The notes beneath the pieces are model-generated. The model was given only the letters and a program-made list of their open reading frames with translations, was not told the DNA's origin and searched no databases. 64,000 nt of DNA from Mycobacterium sp. KBS0706 (GTDB lineage Bacteria; Pseudomonadota; Alphaproteobacteria; DSM-16000; Inquilinaceae): positions 1 to 64,000 of the forward strand of contig NZ_VCCH02000040.1 of NCBI RefSeq assembly GCF_005938675.2, read 5' to 3'. How positions within the stretch are numbered: position 1 is the first letter of the stretch; each line of letters starts with the position of its first letter. A program made the translations under genes and the position numbers. Below, in pieces: positions 1-9,936 of the stretch.

Positions 1-15
1 GCTCTGGCCGCCCCT

Positions 16-142
16 GGATGTCCGGGTCAAGCCCGGGCATGACAGAAGGGGGAAGGTTCGTAGGTTGGGTTCGCGGATGCGAACCCAACATGCCGGTGAC
101 GCAACCCGAGTGTTGGGTTCGCCTTTGGCGAACCCAACCTAC
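16..142. repeat. Intergenic palindromic repeats upstream of ureE
   Basis: The 162 bases before ureE hold no gene that I can support. Bases 16-45 form a short hairpin centred on CCGGGTCAAGCCCGG. Bases 60-142 are a larger nested palindrome: GTAGGTTGGGTTCGC at 60-74 pairs with GCGAACCCAACCTAC at 128-142, and inner arms GCGAACCCAACA (79-90) and TGTTGGGTTCGC (111-122) pair with each other. A shortened copy of the second element lies at 12165-12193, so it is a dispersed family. It probably lies within the urease operon, after an upstream structural gene outside the window; that position is inference. Confidence 0.75.
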
Positions 143-162
143 GCTGCGGTTCGAGGCCGGCC

Positions 163-624
163 ATGAAGCGCTTCACCGCCGTCGTGCCGGCCGGGGGTTT
201 CGACCCCGCCGCCGTCTTCGACCGGGTCGTGCTCGACTACGATTCCCGCCACCGCCGCCGCATCGTTCTCTACGGCGAGGCCGGGACCGTGGTGCTGCTC
301 GACCTGTCCGAGGCGGCGCATCTGCGCCATGGCGACGCACTCAAGGGCGAGGAGGGCGGTCTGATCCTGGTCTCGGCGGCGCCGGAGCGGCTGGTCGAGA
401 TCCGCGCCGGCAGCCAGGCGGAGCTGATCCGCATCGCCTGGCATCTCGGCAACCGGCATCTGCCGACCCAACTGCTGCCCGACGCGCTGCGCATCCGCAC
501 CGACCATGTAGTCGAGGAGATGGTGCGCGGCCTCGGCGGCACGGTCACCGCCATCGAGGCGCCGTTCGATCCCGAGGGCGGTGCCTACGGCCATGGTGCG
601 GTCCATGGGCACCACCATGGCTGA
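163..624 (+). CDS. ureE: Urease accessory protein UreE (nickel metallochaperone)
   Basis: Cytoplasmic nickel chaperone that delivers Ni(II) for urease active-site assembly. The 153-residue length and the order (beta N-terminal domain, then a ferredoxin-like C-terminal domain around residues 75-140) fit UreE. The conserved stretch 'IAWHLGNRHLPTQ' is near residues 89-101. The extreme C-terminus carries a short His-rich tail (HGHHHG), the family's usual Ni-binding extension, here much shorter than in Klebsiella. The stop lies inside the start region of ureF, so the genes are translationally coupled. Urease structural genes are not in the window and would be expected upstream. Confidence 0.93.
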   Translation: MKRFTAVVPAGGFDPAAVFDRVVLDYDSRHRRRIVLYGEAGTVVLLDLSEAAHLRHGDALKGEEGGLILVSAAPERLVEIRAGSQAELIRIAWHLGNRHLPTQLLPDALRIRTDHVVEEMVRGLGGTVTAIEAPFDPEGGAYGHGAVHGHHHG

Positions 625-1309
625 CGGGGCGCTGTACCGGCTGATGGCCTGGCTGTCGCCGTCCTATCCGGTCGGTGCCTTCAGCCATTCCAGCGGCCTG
701 GAATGGGCGAACGAGGCGGGCTGGGTGGTCGACCGGCCGGGGCTGATCGTCTGGATCGAGGATGCGCTGGCTTCCGGCGCCGGCTGGAATGACGCCGTGC
801 TGTTCGCCCACGCCCACCGCGCCGCCGCGTCCGGCGACGACGACCGGCTGGTGGAGGTCACCGACCTCGCCGCGGCCCTGGCGGCCTCGCGCGAGCGGCA
901 GGTCGAGACGATGGCCCAGGGCACCGCCTTCCTGACGATCTCCCGCGCCGCCTGGCCGGTGCCGGGGCTGGAGCGGCTGGCTGCGCGCGTCGGCGAGACC
1001 GTCGCCTATCCGGTCGCGGTCGCCGCCTGTGCCGCCAGCCACGGCATCGCCCTGACGCCGTCGCTGACCGCCTTCCTGCACGCCGTCGCTGCCAACCTGG
1101 TGTCGGCTGCGCAGCGCCTGGTGCCGCTGGGCCAGACCGACGGCCAGCGCGCCATCGCCGCGCTGATGTCGGCGGTGGAGACGGCCGCGGCCCGGGCGGC
1201 GGCCCTGCCGGACGGTGACCCCTTCAGCCAGTGCGGCGGCTTGGCCGTCGCCGCCGACATCGCATCGATGCAGCACGAGACCCAGTATACGAGGTTGTTC
1301 CGCACATGA
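617..1309 (+). CDS. ureF: Urease accessory protein UreF
   Basis: UreF joins UreD(H) and UreG in the complex that carboxylates and nickel-loads apo-urease. The protein begins with the family signature 'LMAWLSPSYPVGAFSHSSGLEWA' region and is all-alpha, about 230 residues, the usual length. Two ATGs fit the frame, at 605 and 617. I chose 617 because it places the conserved N-terminus directly after a short leader, but 605 is possible. The reading frame overlaps the end of ureE by 8 bases and its TGA overlaps the ureG start as ATGA, so all three are one translation-coupled unit. Confidence 0.93.
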   Translation: MADGALYRLMAWLSPSYPVGAFSHSSGLEWANEAGWVVDRPGLIVWIEDALASGAGWNDAVLFAHAHRAAASGDDDRLVEVTDLAAALAASRERQVETMAQGTAFLTISRAAWPVPGLERLAARVGETVAYPVAVAACAASHGIALTPSLTAFLHAVAANLVSAAQRLVPLGQTDGQRAIAALMSAVETAAARAAALPDGDPFSQCGGLAVAADIASMQHETQYTRLFRT

Positions 1310-1929
1310 CCCGAACCCAGAACGGTCCGCTCCGCGTCGGCATCGGCGGCCCCGTCGGCTCCGGCAAGACGGCGCTGATGGACGCGCTCTGCAAGGCCTT
1401 CCGCGACCGCTACGACATCGCGGCCATCACCAACGACATCTACACCAAGGAGGATGCGGAGTTCCTGAACCGCGCCGGGTCGCTGTCCTCGGACCGCATC
1501 CTGGGGGTGGAGACCGGCGGCTGCCCGCACACCGCGATCCGCGAGGACGCCTCGATCAACCTGGCGGCGGTGGCCGAGATGCGGCGCCGCTTCCCGGGCC
1601 TCGACCTGGTGCTGATCGAATCCGGCGGCGACAACCTGGCCGCCACTTTCAGCCCGGAGCTGGCGGACATCACCATCTACGTCATCGACGTTTCGGCCGG
1701 CGACAAGATCCCGCGCAAGGGCGGCCCGGGCATCACCCGGTCGGACCTGCTGGTGATCAACAAGACCGACCTGGCGCCCCTGGTCGGCGCTTCGCTCGAG
1801 GTGATGGACCGGGATTCCCGCAAGATGCGCGGCGACCGCCCCTTCGTCTTCGCCCGGGTGCGCAGCGGCGACGGCGTGGCCGAGATCGCCGCGTTCATCG
1901 AGAGGGCCGGCGGGCTGGTTCCGCACTGA
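1306..1929 (+). CDS. ureG: Urease accessory GTPase UreG
   Basis: SIMIBI-class GTPase that powers nickel insertion into urease. P-loop GPVGSGKT lies at about residues 14-21, the nickel-binding CPH motif is in 'GGCPHTAIR', the switch region 'ESGGDNLAATFSPELAD' follows, and the G4 motif NKTD is present in 'VINKTDLAP'. The 207-residue length is normal. The ATG at 1306 overlaps the ureF stop (ATGA); a longer open frame upstream to 1231 is only the antisense-free extension into ureF and lacks the family N-terminus. It appears to be the last gene of the urease operon, since the next gene is convergent. Confidence 0.96.
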   Translation: MTRTQNGPLRVGIGGPVGSGKTALMDALCKAFRDRYDIAAITNDIYTKEDAEFLNRAGSLSSDRILGVETGGCPHTAIREDASINLAAVAEMRRRFPGLDLVLIESGGDNLAATFSPELADITIYVIDVSAGDKIPRKGGPGITRSDLLVINKTDLAPLVGASLEVMDRDSRKMRGDRPFVFARVRSGDGVAEIAAFIERAGGLVPH

Positions 1930-1954
1930 TGCGAGACAGGCGGGGCCGGAGCCA

Positions 1955-2088
1955 CCCCCTCACCCGAAATCGCAGACGCGATTTCGACCTCTCCCCAAGG
2001 AGAGGTGAATGAGCCCAGCTCCATTTTTCCCCTCTCCTCGGGGAGAGGGAGGGGCCCATTCGCGCTGGCGAATGGGAGGGTGAGGGGG
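1955..2088. repeat. Long imperfect palindromic repeat (family B, copy 1)
   Basis: A 134-bp element opens with CCCCCTCACCC and closes with GGGTGAGGGGG. Internal arms are GAAATCGC/GCGATTTC and CCCCTCTCC/GGAGAGG-type segments. A second copy lies at 13784-13898 with the same ends and internal layout. Both copies lie between convergent genes. It can fold into a long branched hairpin and could end transcription from both sides. The folding is inferred from the sequence; termination is a guess. Confidence 0.85.
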
Positions 2089-2101
2089 CCGGGAACCGAC
2101 C

Positions 2102-3796
2102 CTACCGCACGACCGCCTTCAGCGCCTCCAGCCAGACCAGGACGGCGGCGGCGCCGGCGTCGGGGAGGCCGATGGCGCGTTCTCCGAGATAACTCGCCCG
2201 GCCCAACCGCGGCAACATCCGCGCCGTGGCGTCGGTGCCGGCGGCCGCCGCGGCGACGCAGACGCCCCAGGCCTCGGCCGGGGACTTGCCGCTGGCCACC
2301 GCCGCTGAGAACGCCTCCGTCGCCGGATGCAGCGCGTCCAGCATGGTCCGGTCGCCCGGCTTGGCGCCGCCCAGCTCGCCGATCGCCTGCACCGCGACCG
2401 TGAAGGCCTCGGCCCAGGCGGCCGGGGCCGGGGTGGCATCGCCGGCCAGCCGCCGCGATGCGCGCAGCAGGGCGGTGGCGTAGAACGGGCCGGAGCTGCC
2501 GCCGATCGCCCGGCGCAGCGCGTCGCCGACCGATGCCAGCGCCCGTGACGGGTCGGCCCAGGCGGCGTCGGGCAGGGCCCGGATCGCCTCCGCCGCCCGC
2601 ACCATGCTGGCGCCGAGATCGCCGTCGCCGGCGCGGGCATCGAGGTCGGTCAGATGCGGCTCGGCCTTGACCAGCGCGTCGGCCACCACCAGCCCGGCTT
2701 CCTGCAGCGCCGGGGCAAGCGGCGAGGGAGGGGCGTCGTCCTGCGCTACCGGTGCCGGCTCCGGCGCGCGGATCCGCCGCTTCGGCCCGATCTTGCCGCC
2801 GCCCGGCCAGGCCGGGGCCTGGGCTGGCGCGTCGAGCAGGGCGATCCGCTCGTCGTCCAGCTTCAGCAGGCTCAGCGAGCAGCCGGGCATGTCCAGCGCG
2901 GTCAGGAAATTGCCGGCCCAGGCCCGCTCCACCGCGATGCCGCGCACCGCCAGGTCGGCCAGGGCGGCGCGGGCGACGATCGACAGCTCCATCGGCGGCG
3001 TGGCGCCGAGGCCGTTGATCAGCAGCGCCACCCGGTCGCCGCGGGCGAGGCCGCGGTCGGACACGATCGCCTGCAGCATCTCGGCCACCAGCTCGTCGGC
3101 CGGCTGCAGCGGTCCGCGCCGCACCCCGGCCTCGCCATGGATGCCGAGGCCCAGCTCGATCTCGCTGTCGCCCAGCGTGAAGCCGGGCTTGCCGGCGGTC
3201 GGCACGATACAGGCGCCCAGCGCCACCCCCATGGTGCCCAGGTCGGCGGCGGCGGCGCGGACGATGGCGGCGACCTCGGCCAGCGTCCTGCCGGCGGCAA
3301 TCGTGGCACCGGCCAGCTTGTGGATCAGCACGGTGCCGGCGATGCCGCGGCGGCGCGCCGGCTCGACCGTATCGCGCAGCGCCACGTCGTCGGCCACCAC
3401 CACGATCTCGACCGGGATGCCCTCCTCCTGCGCCAGCTCGGCGGCCAGGCCGAAGTTCAGCCGGTCGCCGGTGTAGTTCTTGACCACCAGCACCGCGCCC
3501 AGCGGGCCGGCGGCGGCGCGGATGCCGGCCAGCACGGCATCGACGCTGGGCGAGGTGAAGACGTCGCCGGCGATGGCGCCCGCCAGCAGGCCGGGGCCGA
3601 CATAGCCGGCATGGGCCGGCTCGTGCCCGCTGCCGCCGCCGGACAGCAGGGCGATGGGGCGCGAGGCCGGCACCGGCAGGTCGGCCCGGACCACCACGGC
3701 CTCCTCCTCCAGGAGGGCCAGGCCGGAATGCAGGTCGACGAACCCTTCCAGCATCTCGCGCAGGACATGGCGGGGATTGTTGATCAGCTTCTTCAC
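2102..3796 (-). CDS. dhaKL: Dihydroxyacetone kinase, fused DhaK-DhaL (DAK1-DAK2)
   Basis: ATP-dependent phosphorylation of dihydroxyacetone (or glyceraldehyde) to feed glycolysis. The DAK1 domain occupies about residues 1-330, with 'GGGSGHEPAHAGYVG' around His58 and the substrate-binding His220 in 'LGLGIHGE', the residue that forms the covalent hemiaminal with the ketone in the characterised family. A proline/acid-rich linker follows, then the DAK2/DhaL nucleotide domain (about 370-560), with the Mg-binding 'DLDARAGDGDLGASM'. The single-chain form argues for ATP rather than PEP as phosphoryl donor. The start is GTG at 3796, giving MKKLINNP. It lies 43 bp downstream of the GST gene, so the two are probably co-transcribed. 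Confidence 0.93.
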   Translation of the reverse strand: MKKLINNPRHVLREMLEGFVDLHSGLALLEEEAVVVRADLPVPASRPIALLSGGGSGHEPAHAGYVGPGLLAGAIAGDVFTSPSVDAVLAGIRAAAGPLGAVLVVKNYTGDRLNFGLAAELAQEEGIPVEIVVVADDVALRDTVEPARRRGIAGTVLIHKLAGATIAAGRTLAEVAAIVRAAAADLGTMGVALGACIVPTAGKPGFTLGDSEIELGLGIHGEAGVRRGPLQPADELVAEMLQAIVSDRGLARGDRVALLINGLGATPPMELSIVARAALADLAVRGIAVERAWAGNFLTALDMPGCSLSLLKLDDERIALLDAPAQAPAWPGGGKIGPKRRIRAPEPAPVAQDDAPPSPLAPALQEAGLVVADALVKAEPHLTDLDARAGDGDLGASMVRAAEAIRALPDAAWADPSRALASVGDALRRAIGGSSGPFYATALLRASRRLAGDATPAPAAWAEAFTVAVQAIGELGGAKPGDRTMLDALHPATEAFSAAVASGKSPAEAWGVCVAAAAAGTDATARMLPRLGRASYLGERAIGLPDAGAAAVLVWLEALKAVVR

Positions 3797-3839
3797 GTCA
3801 TGGCCCTCGCTCGAAAGAGTCGGGATCGGGGGGAACGGA

Positions 3840-4460
3840 TCAGCCTTCGTTTCGTTGCCAGACTTCGGCCAGCTCCGGCTCGGCGCGCAACCGGCTGGCG
3901 ATCGCCGACAGCTTGGGGCATTCGGCGGCGAACCACTCGCTGCGCGGCCGCCAGTGGTTCATCACCGCGACGTAGATGTCGAGGGCGGAGCGGGTCTGGC
4001 CCAGGAACCAGGGGGCGCCCGCCGCGGCCTCCATCTGCCGCCACAGCACCTTGCGGTGCTCGTCGGTCGACGCGCGCAGCTCGGCCTTCGCCTGGTCGCC
4101 GGTAACCCAGCGGCCGGGGTCGTCGCCATAGGCCCAGGTCGGGTACAGCGCGGCGACGATGAACACCAGGCGGCGCAGGAAGGCCGGCCGGTCCGGATGG
4201 TCGGCCGGCGGGGCCAGCCCGGCCTGCGGCGCCACATCGGCCAGATGCAGGGTGATCGCGCCGCTCTCAGTCATCACCGTGCCGTCGGGCAGGATCAGCA
4301 CCGGCACCTGGGTCAGCGGGTTCAGGCGCTGCAGCATCTCGCGGTCGGCCGGGTTGTCGAAGATGTCGACCGACTTGATGGCGAAGGGCACGCCGGCGAG
4401 GGTCAGCATGATCTCGCTGAGCGTCGAGCCGGTGCTGGGCTGGGCGTAGAGCGTGTACAT
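3840..4460 (-). CDS. Glutathione S-transferase family protein
   Basis: Soluble 206-residue protein with an N-terminal thioredoxin-like domain (about 1-80) that ends in the typical cis-Pro and acidic Ser motifs 'TQVPVLILPDGTVMTESGAI', and an alpha-helical C-terminal domain with 'SALDIYVAVMNHWRP'. Substrate is unknown. The start ATG at 4460 has a good ribosome binding site (GGGGAGG, about 5 bases upstream). It precedes dhaKL in the same direction, which may mean a link to carbonyl or dihydroxyacetone detoxification; that is inference from position only. Confidence 0.85.
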   Translation of the reverse strand: MYTLYAQPSTGSTLSEIMLTLAGVPFAIKSVDIFDNPADREMLQRLNPLTQVPVLILPDGTVMTESGAITLHLADVAPQAGLAPPADHPDRPAFLRRLVFIVAALYPTWAYGDDPGRWVTGDQAKAELRASTDEHRKVLWRQMEAAAGAPWFLGQTRSALDIYVAVMNHWRPRSEWFAAECPKLSAIASRLRAEPELAEVWQRNEG

Positions 4461-4596
4461 CGGTCCTCCCCTTCGTCGCGCTCCGCAGTCCTAACACGGC
4501 GCGGCGGCGCGTGACATCCGGCCTGAACGGGGTTGCGGCAGCAAGGCCGACGCTGCTCAAATGCCGTCACGAAATTGTAACAAACGGAGGCTTCGG

Positions 4597-5439
4597 ATGA
4601 TGCGATTCGGTTGGGCTTCGGGCCTGGCGATGATGGCTGCCGCGAGCGCGGCCCAGGCGCAGCAGGGCCCCGGCCCGGACGACAACCTCAACGCGGTGCT
4701 GTGGGACCAGACCTCGGTCGAGGCGCAGGCCAACGCGATCGGCGCCTATGCCCTGGCCCGGCTGCGTCTGGACGAAGCGCTGGCCGACCCGTCCCGCACC
4801 GCGGCGCCGGCCGAGCAGACCGGCGACTTCAAGTCTTTCCCGCCGGCGGTGGTGCTGGACGTCGACGACACGCTCCTGAACACCTCGGCGTACCAGGCCC
4901 GCAACGTGGCCGAGGGTTCCGGCTTCGACCCCAAGACCTGGACCAAATACGTCAACGCCAAGATCGACACCGCGATCCCCGGCGCGGTCGAGTTCACCCA
5001 ATATGCCGCCTCCAAGGGCGTGAAGGTGTTCTACGTCACCAACCGCACCAAGGAGGAGGAGGGGCCGACGGTCGAGCACATGAAGGCGCTCGGCTTCCCG
5101 ATGGGCGACAATGTCGACACCTTCCTCAGCGCCAAGGAGCAGCCGGACTGGGGCTCGGCCAAGGGCACACGCCGCGCCGTGATCGCCAAGGACTATCGGA
5201 TCCTGCTGCTGGTCGGCGACAATTTCGGCGACTTCAGCGATGCCTATAAGGGCACGCTGGAGGAGCGGCAGAAGGCGTTCGAGGCGGCCAAGGACCATTG
5301 GGGCCGCGACTGGATCGCGATCGCCAACCCGACCTACGGCTCCTTCGAATCGGCGCCGTACAAGGGCGACTACAAGCTGCCGGCGGCGGAGCAGCGCAAG
5401 CTGAAGATCGAGGCGCTGACGCCCTGGAACGGGCAGTAG
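4597..5439 (+). CDS. Exported HAD-type acid phosphatase (class B/C, lipoprotein e(P4)-like)
   Basis: Secreted nonspecific phosphatase or 5'-nucleotidase of the HAD superfamily. A Sec signal peptide ends near 'ASAAQAQ' (about residue 20). The catalytic motif is DVDDTLLNTS, with nucleophile and acid/base Asp in DxDDT, followed by 'YVTNRTKEEE' (motif II) and 'LLLVGDNFGDFSD' (motif III). No lipobox Cys follows the signal peptide, so it is probably periplasmic and soluble. The frame is open from 4561, but the ribosome binding site (ACGGAGG at 4584-4590) supports the ATG at 4597. Confidence 0.88.
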   Translation: MMRFGWASGLAMMAAASAAQAQQGPGPDDNLNAVLWDQTSVEAQANAIGAYALARLRLDEALADPSRTAAPAEQTGDFKSFPPAVVLDVDDTLLNTSAYQARNVAEGSGFDPKTWTKYVNAKIDTAIPGAVEFTQYAASKGVKVFYVTNRTKEEEGPTVEHMKALGFPMGDNVDTFLSAKEQPDWGSAKGTRRAVIAKDYRILLLVGDNFGDFSDAYKGTLEERQKAFEAAKDHWGRDWIAIANPTYGSFESAPYKGDYKLPAAEQRKLKIEALTPWNGQ

Positions 5440-5463
5440 CCGTCTTTCCGGGGTCGCGGCGGA

Positions 5464-5685
5464 TCAGAACCCGCTGCGGCCCTGGAACGGCTGGCCGGTG
5501 AGCAGCGAGACGAGATGCGCCAGCATCAGGATCACCACCAGCGCCGCCACCATCATCACCGGGATCACCGGGAACAGCCGCACCTCGCCCGGCGGCGGCT
5601 TGCGGCGGTCCATCACCAGCATGGCCGCCGTCACCGCCAGGGCGACGGCGAGGATGATCGAGGTGTTGGTCAGGTCGAGCTGCAT
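5464..5685 (-). CDS. Small two-helix membrane protein of unknown function
   Basis: A 73-residue protein with two hydrophobic segments (about residues 9-24 and 40-63) separated by a basic, proline-rich loop 'MDRRKPPPGEVR'. I do not recognise the family by name. The ATG at 5685 begins MQLDLTNTS. The open frame continues further upstream, but that part overlaps the oppositely oriented ATP12 gene and is not coding. It is convergent with the phosphatase gene and divergent from ATP12. I am fairly sure it is real, because the helices are well formed and the segment has no other use. Confidence 0.65.
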   Translation of the reverse strand: MQLDLTNTSIILAVALAVTAAMLVMDRRKPPPGEVRLFPVIPVMMVAALVVILMLAHLVSLLTGQPFQGRSGF

Positions 5686-5787
5686 CGTGGCTTCGCGGTA
5701 GCATTCCCGCGGCGGCGACGGAAGCTGCGGGTTGCATCCGCGGCCACGATTGCCGATATCGGCGCGGGCGGAGAGCAACGGGGCCGG

Positions 5788-6486
5788 ATGATGAAGCGCT
5801 TCTACAAGGTGGTGGGTGTGGTGCCGGCGGGCGACGGATTTGCCGTCGTCCTCGACGGCAAGCCGATCAAGAGCCCGGCCAAGGCCGCTCTGGTCCTGCC
5901 CAGCCGCGCCTTGGCCGAGGCGGTGGCGGCGGAGTGGCGGGCGCAGGCTGGGGAGGTGGTGCCGTCCGCCATGCCGCTGATGCAGCTGGCGGCGACGGCG
6001 ATCGACAAGGTGGCGCCGAATCGGCAGATGATCATCGACACCATCGCCCCCTATGGCGGCACCGACCTGCTGTGCTACCGGGCCGAGGCGCCGGCGGCGC
6101 TGGTCGAGCGGCAGGCCGCCAGCTGGCAGCCGCTGCTCGACTGGGCGATGACCGCCCATGACGCGCCGCTGACCGCGACTTCCGGCATCGTCCACCAGGC
6201 GCAGCCGGAGGCCAGCCTGGCGGCGCTGCGCGCGGCGGTAGCGGCGCAGGACGACTGGCGGCTGACGGCGCTGCACCAGGCGACGGCGCTGACCGGATCG
6301 CTGGTGCTCGGCCTGGCCCTCCTGGCCGGCCGGATCGACGCCGACGAAGCCTTCGAGCTGGCCGAGCTCGACGCCAGCTTCCAGATCGAGCGCTGGGGCG
6401 AGGATGCCGAGGCCACGGCCCGGCGCACGGCGCTCAAGGCCGAGCTGCAGGCCGCGGCCCGGCTGGCCGAACTGGCCGGGGCTTGA
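5788..6486 (+). CDS. ATP12 family chaperone for F1-ATPase assembly
   Basis: ATP12 chaperones bind the F1 alpha subunit during ATP synthase assembly, and in bacteria are typical of Alphaproteobacteria. The 232-residue protein begins 'MMKRFYKVVGV' and contains the family stretches 'VVLDGKPIKSPAKAAL', 'AEWRAQ', 'MPLMQLAATAID' and 'GTDLLCYRAEAP', with the C-terminal 'ELDASFQIERWGEDAEA'. Adjacent ATGs at 5788 and 5791 are both possible starts. The stop at 6486 directly abuts the stop of the convergent amidohydrolase gene. Confidence 0.92.
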   Translation: MMKRFYKVVGVVPAGDGFAVVLDGKPIKSPAKAALVLPSRALAEAVAAEWRAQAGEVVPSAMPLMQLAATAIDKVAPNRQMIIDTIAPYGGTDLLCYRAEAPAALVERQAASWQPLLDWAMTAHDAPLTATSGIVHQAQPEASLAALRAAVAAQDDWRLTALHQATALTGSLVLGLALLAGRIDADEAFELAELDASFQIERWGEDAEATARRTALKAELQAAARLAELAGA

Positions 6487-7653
6487 TCACCCCGCCTTCT
6501 TCAGCCGTGTCTCCACCAGCCGGGACCACAGCGTGGCGCCGACCGGCAGGATCTCGTCGTTGAAATCGTAGCGCGGGTTGTGCACCGGCACGCTGCCGCG
6601 GCCGTTGCCGATGAACAGGAAGGCGCCCGGCTTCTCTGCCAGCATGTAGGCGAAATCCTCCGACGCCATGACGATGGCGCCGTTGCCATCGACCGCATCG
6701 GCGCCCATCGCTTCCGCCGCGGCCTCGGTGACCCAGGCCGTCTCGGAGTCGTCGTTGATCACCGGGATGACCTTGATCTGCACCTTCGGCTCGGCCCGGC
6801 CGCCGAAGGCGGCGGCGACGTCGCGGGCGAGCGCCTCGATCCGGGCCTTCAGCGCCTCCAGCACCTCCATCCGCAGCGCGCGGAAGGTGCCGCGCAGCAC
6901 GGCGGTGTCGGGGATCACGTTGTAAGCGTCGCCGGCATGGATCTGGGTGACGCTGACCACGGCCGCATCGAGGGCGGCGACGTTGCGGGCCACCACGCTC
7001 TGCAGTGCCGTCACCACATGCGCCGCGATCAGCACCGGGTCGATTCCCGTCTCCGGCAGCGCGCCATGGGCACCGCGGCCGGTGATCTCGATGTCGAAGA
7101 TGCCGCCGCCGGACATGGTCGGGCCGGGGCGGACCATGACCCGGCCGGCGTCCAGCGTGTGGAAATTGTGCATGCCGAACACGGCCTCGCAGGGGAACTG
7201 CTGGAACAGCCCGTCGGCGATCATCGCCTGCGCCCCGCCGCGGCCCTCCTCGGCCGGCTGGAAGATGAAATGCACCGTGCCGTCGAAGTTCCGCGTCGCG
7301 GCCAGGTAGCGGGCGGCGCCCAGCAGCATGGTGGTGTGGCCGTCATGGCCGCAGGCATGCATGGTGTTGGCGGTCTGCGACCGGTGGCCGAAGCCGTTCG
7401 CCTCCTGCATCGGCAGTGCGTCCATATCGGCGCGCAGCGCGATCGCCCGCGGATTGTTGCCGACCCTGAGCGTGCCGACCACGCCGGTCTTGCCGACCCC
7501 GGTCGCCACTTCGCAGCCAAAGGCGCGCAGCCGCTCCGCCACCAGGGAGCTGGTGCGATGCTCCTCGAAGCCCAGCTCGGGATGGGCGTGGATGTCCCGG
7601 CGCCATTCGGTCAGCTCGTCGGCGAAGCCGGCGATCATCGGGTCGATCTTCAT
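6487..7653 (-). CDS. M20D family amidohydrolase (hippurate/N-acyl amino acid hydrolase-like)
   Basis: Zinc amidohydrolase of 388 residues that cleaves N-acyl or N-aryl amino acids; the exact substrate cannot be read from the sequence. It begins 'EWRRDIHAHPELGFEEHRTS', then 'GTLRVG', 'ALRADMDALPMQE', the metal motif 'MHACGHDGHTTMLLGAA', 'FQPAEEGRGGAQ' and 'HNFHTLDAG', and near the end 'MASEDFAYML', all classic for the M20D group. No signal peptide, so cytosolic. Monocistronic by position: convergent with ATP12, and pccB lies upstream in the other orientation. Confidence 0.92.
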   Translation of the reverse strand: MKIDPMIAGFADELTEWRRDIHAHPELGFEEHRTSSLVAERLRAFGCEVATGVGKTGVVGTLRVGNNPRAIALRADMDALPMQEANGFGHRSQTANTMHACGHDGHTTMLLGAARYLAATRNFDGTVHFIFQPAEEGRGGAQAMIADGLFQQFPCEAVFGMHNFHTLDAGRVMVRPGPTMSGGGIFDIEITGRGAHGALPETGIDPVLIAAHVVTALQSVVARNVAALDAAVVSVTQIHAGDAYNVIPDTAVLRGTFRALRMEVLEALKARIEALARDVAAAFGGRAEPKVQIKVIPVINDDSETAWVTEAAAEAMGADAVDGNGAIVMASEDFAYMLAEKPGAFLFIGNGRGSVPVHNPRYDFNDEILPVGATLWSRLVETRLKKAG

Positions 7654-7787
7654 GGCTGGTCCTTCGCGGGAACGTCAGACGATATCAGGACCTAAGGCCT
7701 AGCGGCTGGCAAGGCCCGATCTCGCCCATCCTCCCGCCGCGTGCTATTGCAGGCGGATGACGCTTTGCGGACATCCGCGGGGGGAGA

Positions 7788-9320
<1,533 letters not shown>

Positions 9321-9393
9321 CCCCGGCCGCCTTTGCCTCCGTCCTGCCATGCCGGGGTGGTGCGATGGACCGACACAGACGTCAGAGACCGGG

Positions 9394-9834
9394 ATGATCG
9401 CGCGCTTCCGCACCCTGAAGATGCTCGTAGCCGGCGCCGCGCTGCTCGCCGCCTGCGCCACCGAAGCCGGGTTCCGCAAGGGGCTCGACCAGCTGAAAGG
9501 CCAGCCGAAGGACCAGCTGATCGTCCGCTACGGCCCGCCGATCTATGAGGGTCGGACCGAGGATGGGCGGCGCTACGCCCAGTTCAACCTGTCCTGGGTG
9601 GAGCGGGGCGGCGGCTACGTCAACAGCGTGCCGCGCACCGAGGTCGTCCGCGGCACCTATCGCGACGATGACGGCGACAAGCACCGCTACAAGGAGACGC
9701 GGACGGTCTATGACGACCAGTACGTGCCGCCCTATGCGGTCGACCGGCGCTGCCTGACCACCTTCTACTTCGATCCAGCCGGCCGCGTTGCCAGCTACGC
9801 CTATGCCGGCGACGGCTGCGTCGCGCCGGAGTAG
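9394..9834 (+). CDS. Predicted lipoprotein of unknown function (paralogue 1)
   Basis: A 146-residue protein with an N-terminal signal and lipobox LLAAC (Cys near residue 21), so probably an outer- or inner-membrane lipoprotein. After the Cys come a short helix with 'QLKGQPKDQLIVRYGPPIYEGR', then a beta-rich part with two Cys (CLTTFYFD... and DGCVAPE). The 'G.P...L...YG.P' pattern resembles the SmpA/BamE-type small lipoprotein fold, but I cannot assign it there. The gene at 9937 has the same plan. The start at 9394 is chosen because it gives a clean signal peptide. Confidence 0.75.
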   Translation: MIARFRTLKMLVAGAALLAACATEAGFRKGLDQLKGQPKDQLIVRYGPPIYEGRTEDGRRYAQFNLSWVERGGGYVNSVPRTEVVRGTYRDDDGDKHRYKETRTVYDDQYVPPYAVDRRCLTTFYFDPAGRVASYAYAGDGCVAPE

Positions 9835-9936
9835 CGAAGTTTTCTCTTTTTGATTGTGCAGATTTTCATGTTGCAATTTTTCATAATCAATTTATAGAGG
9901 TGACTGTCGGGTCAGCTCCACTCAGGATCGATAGAG

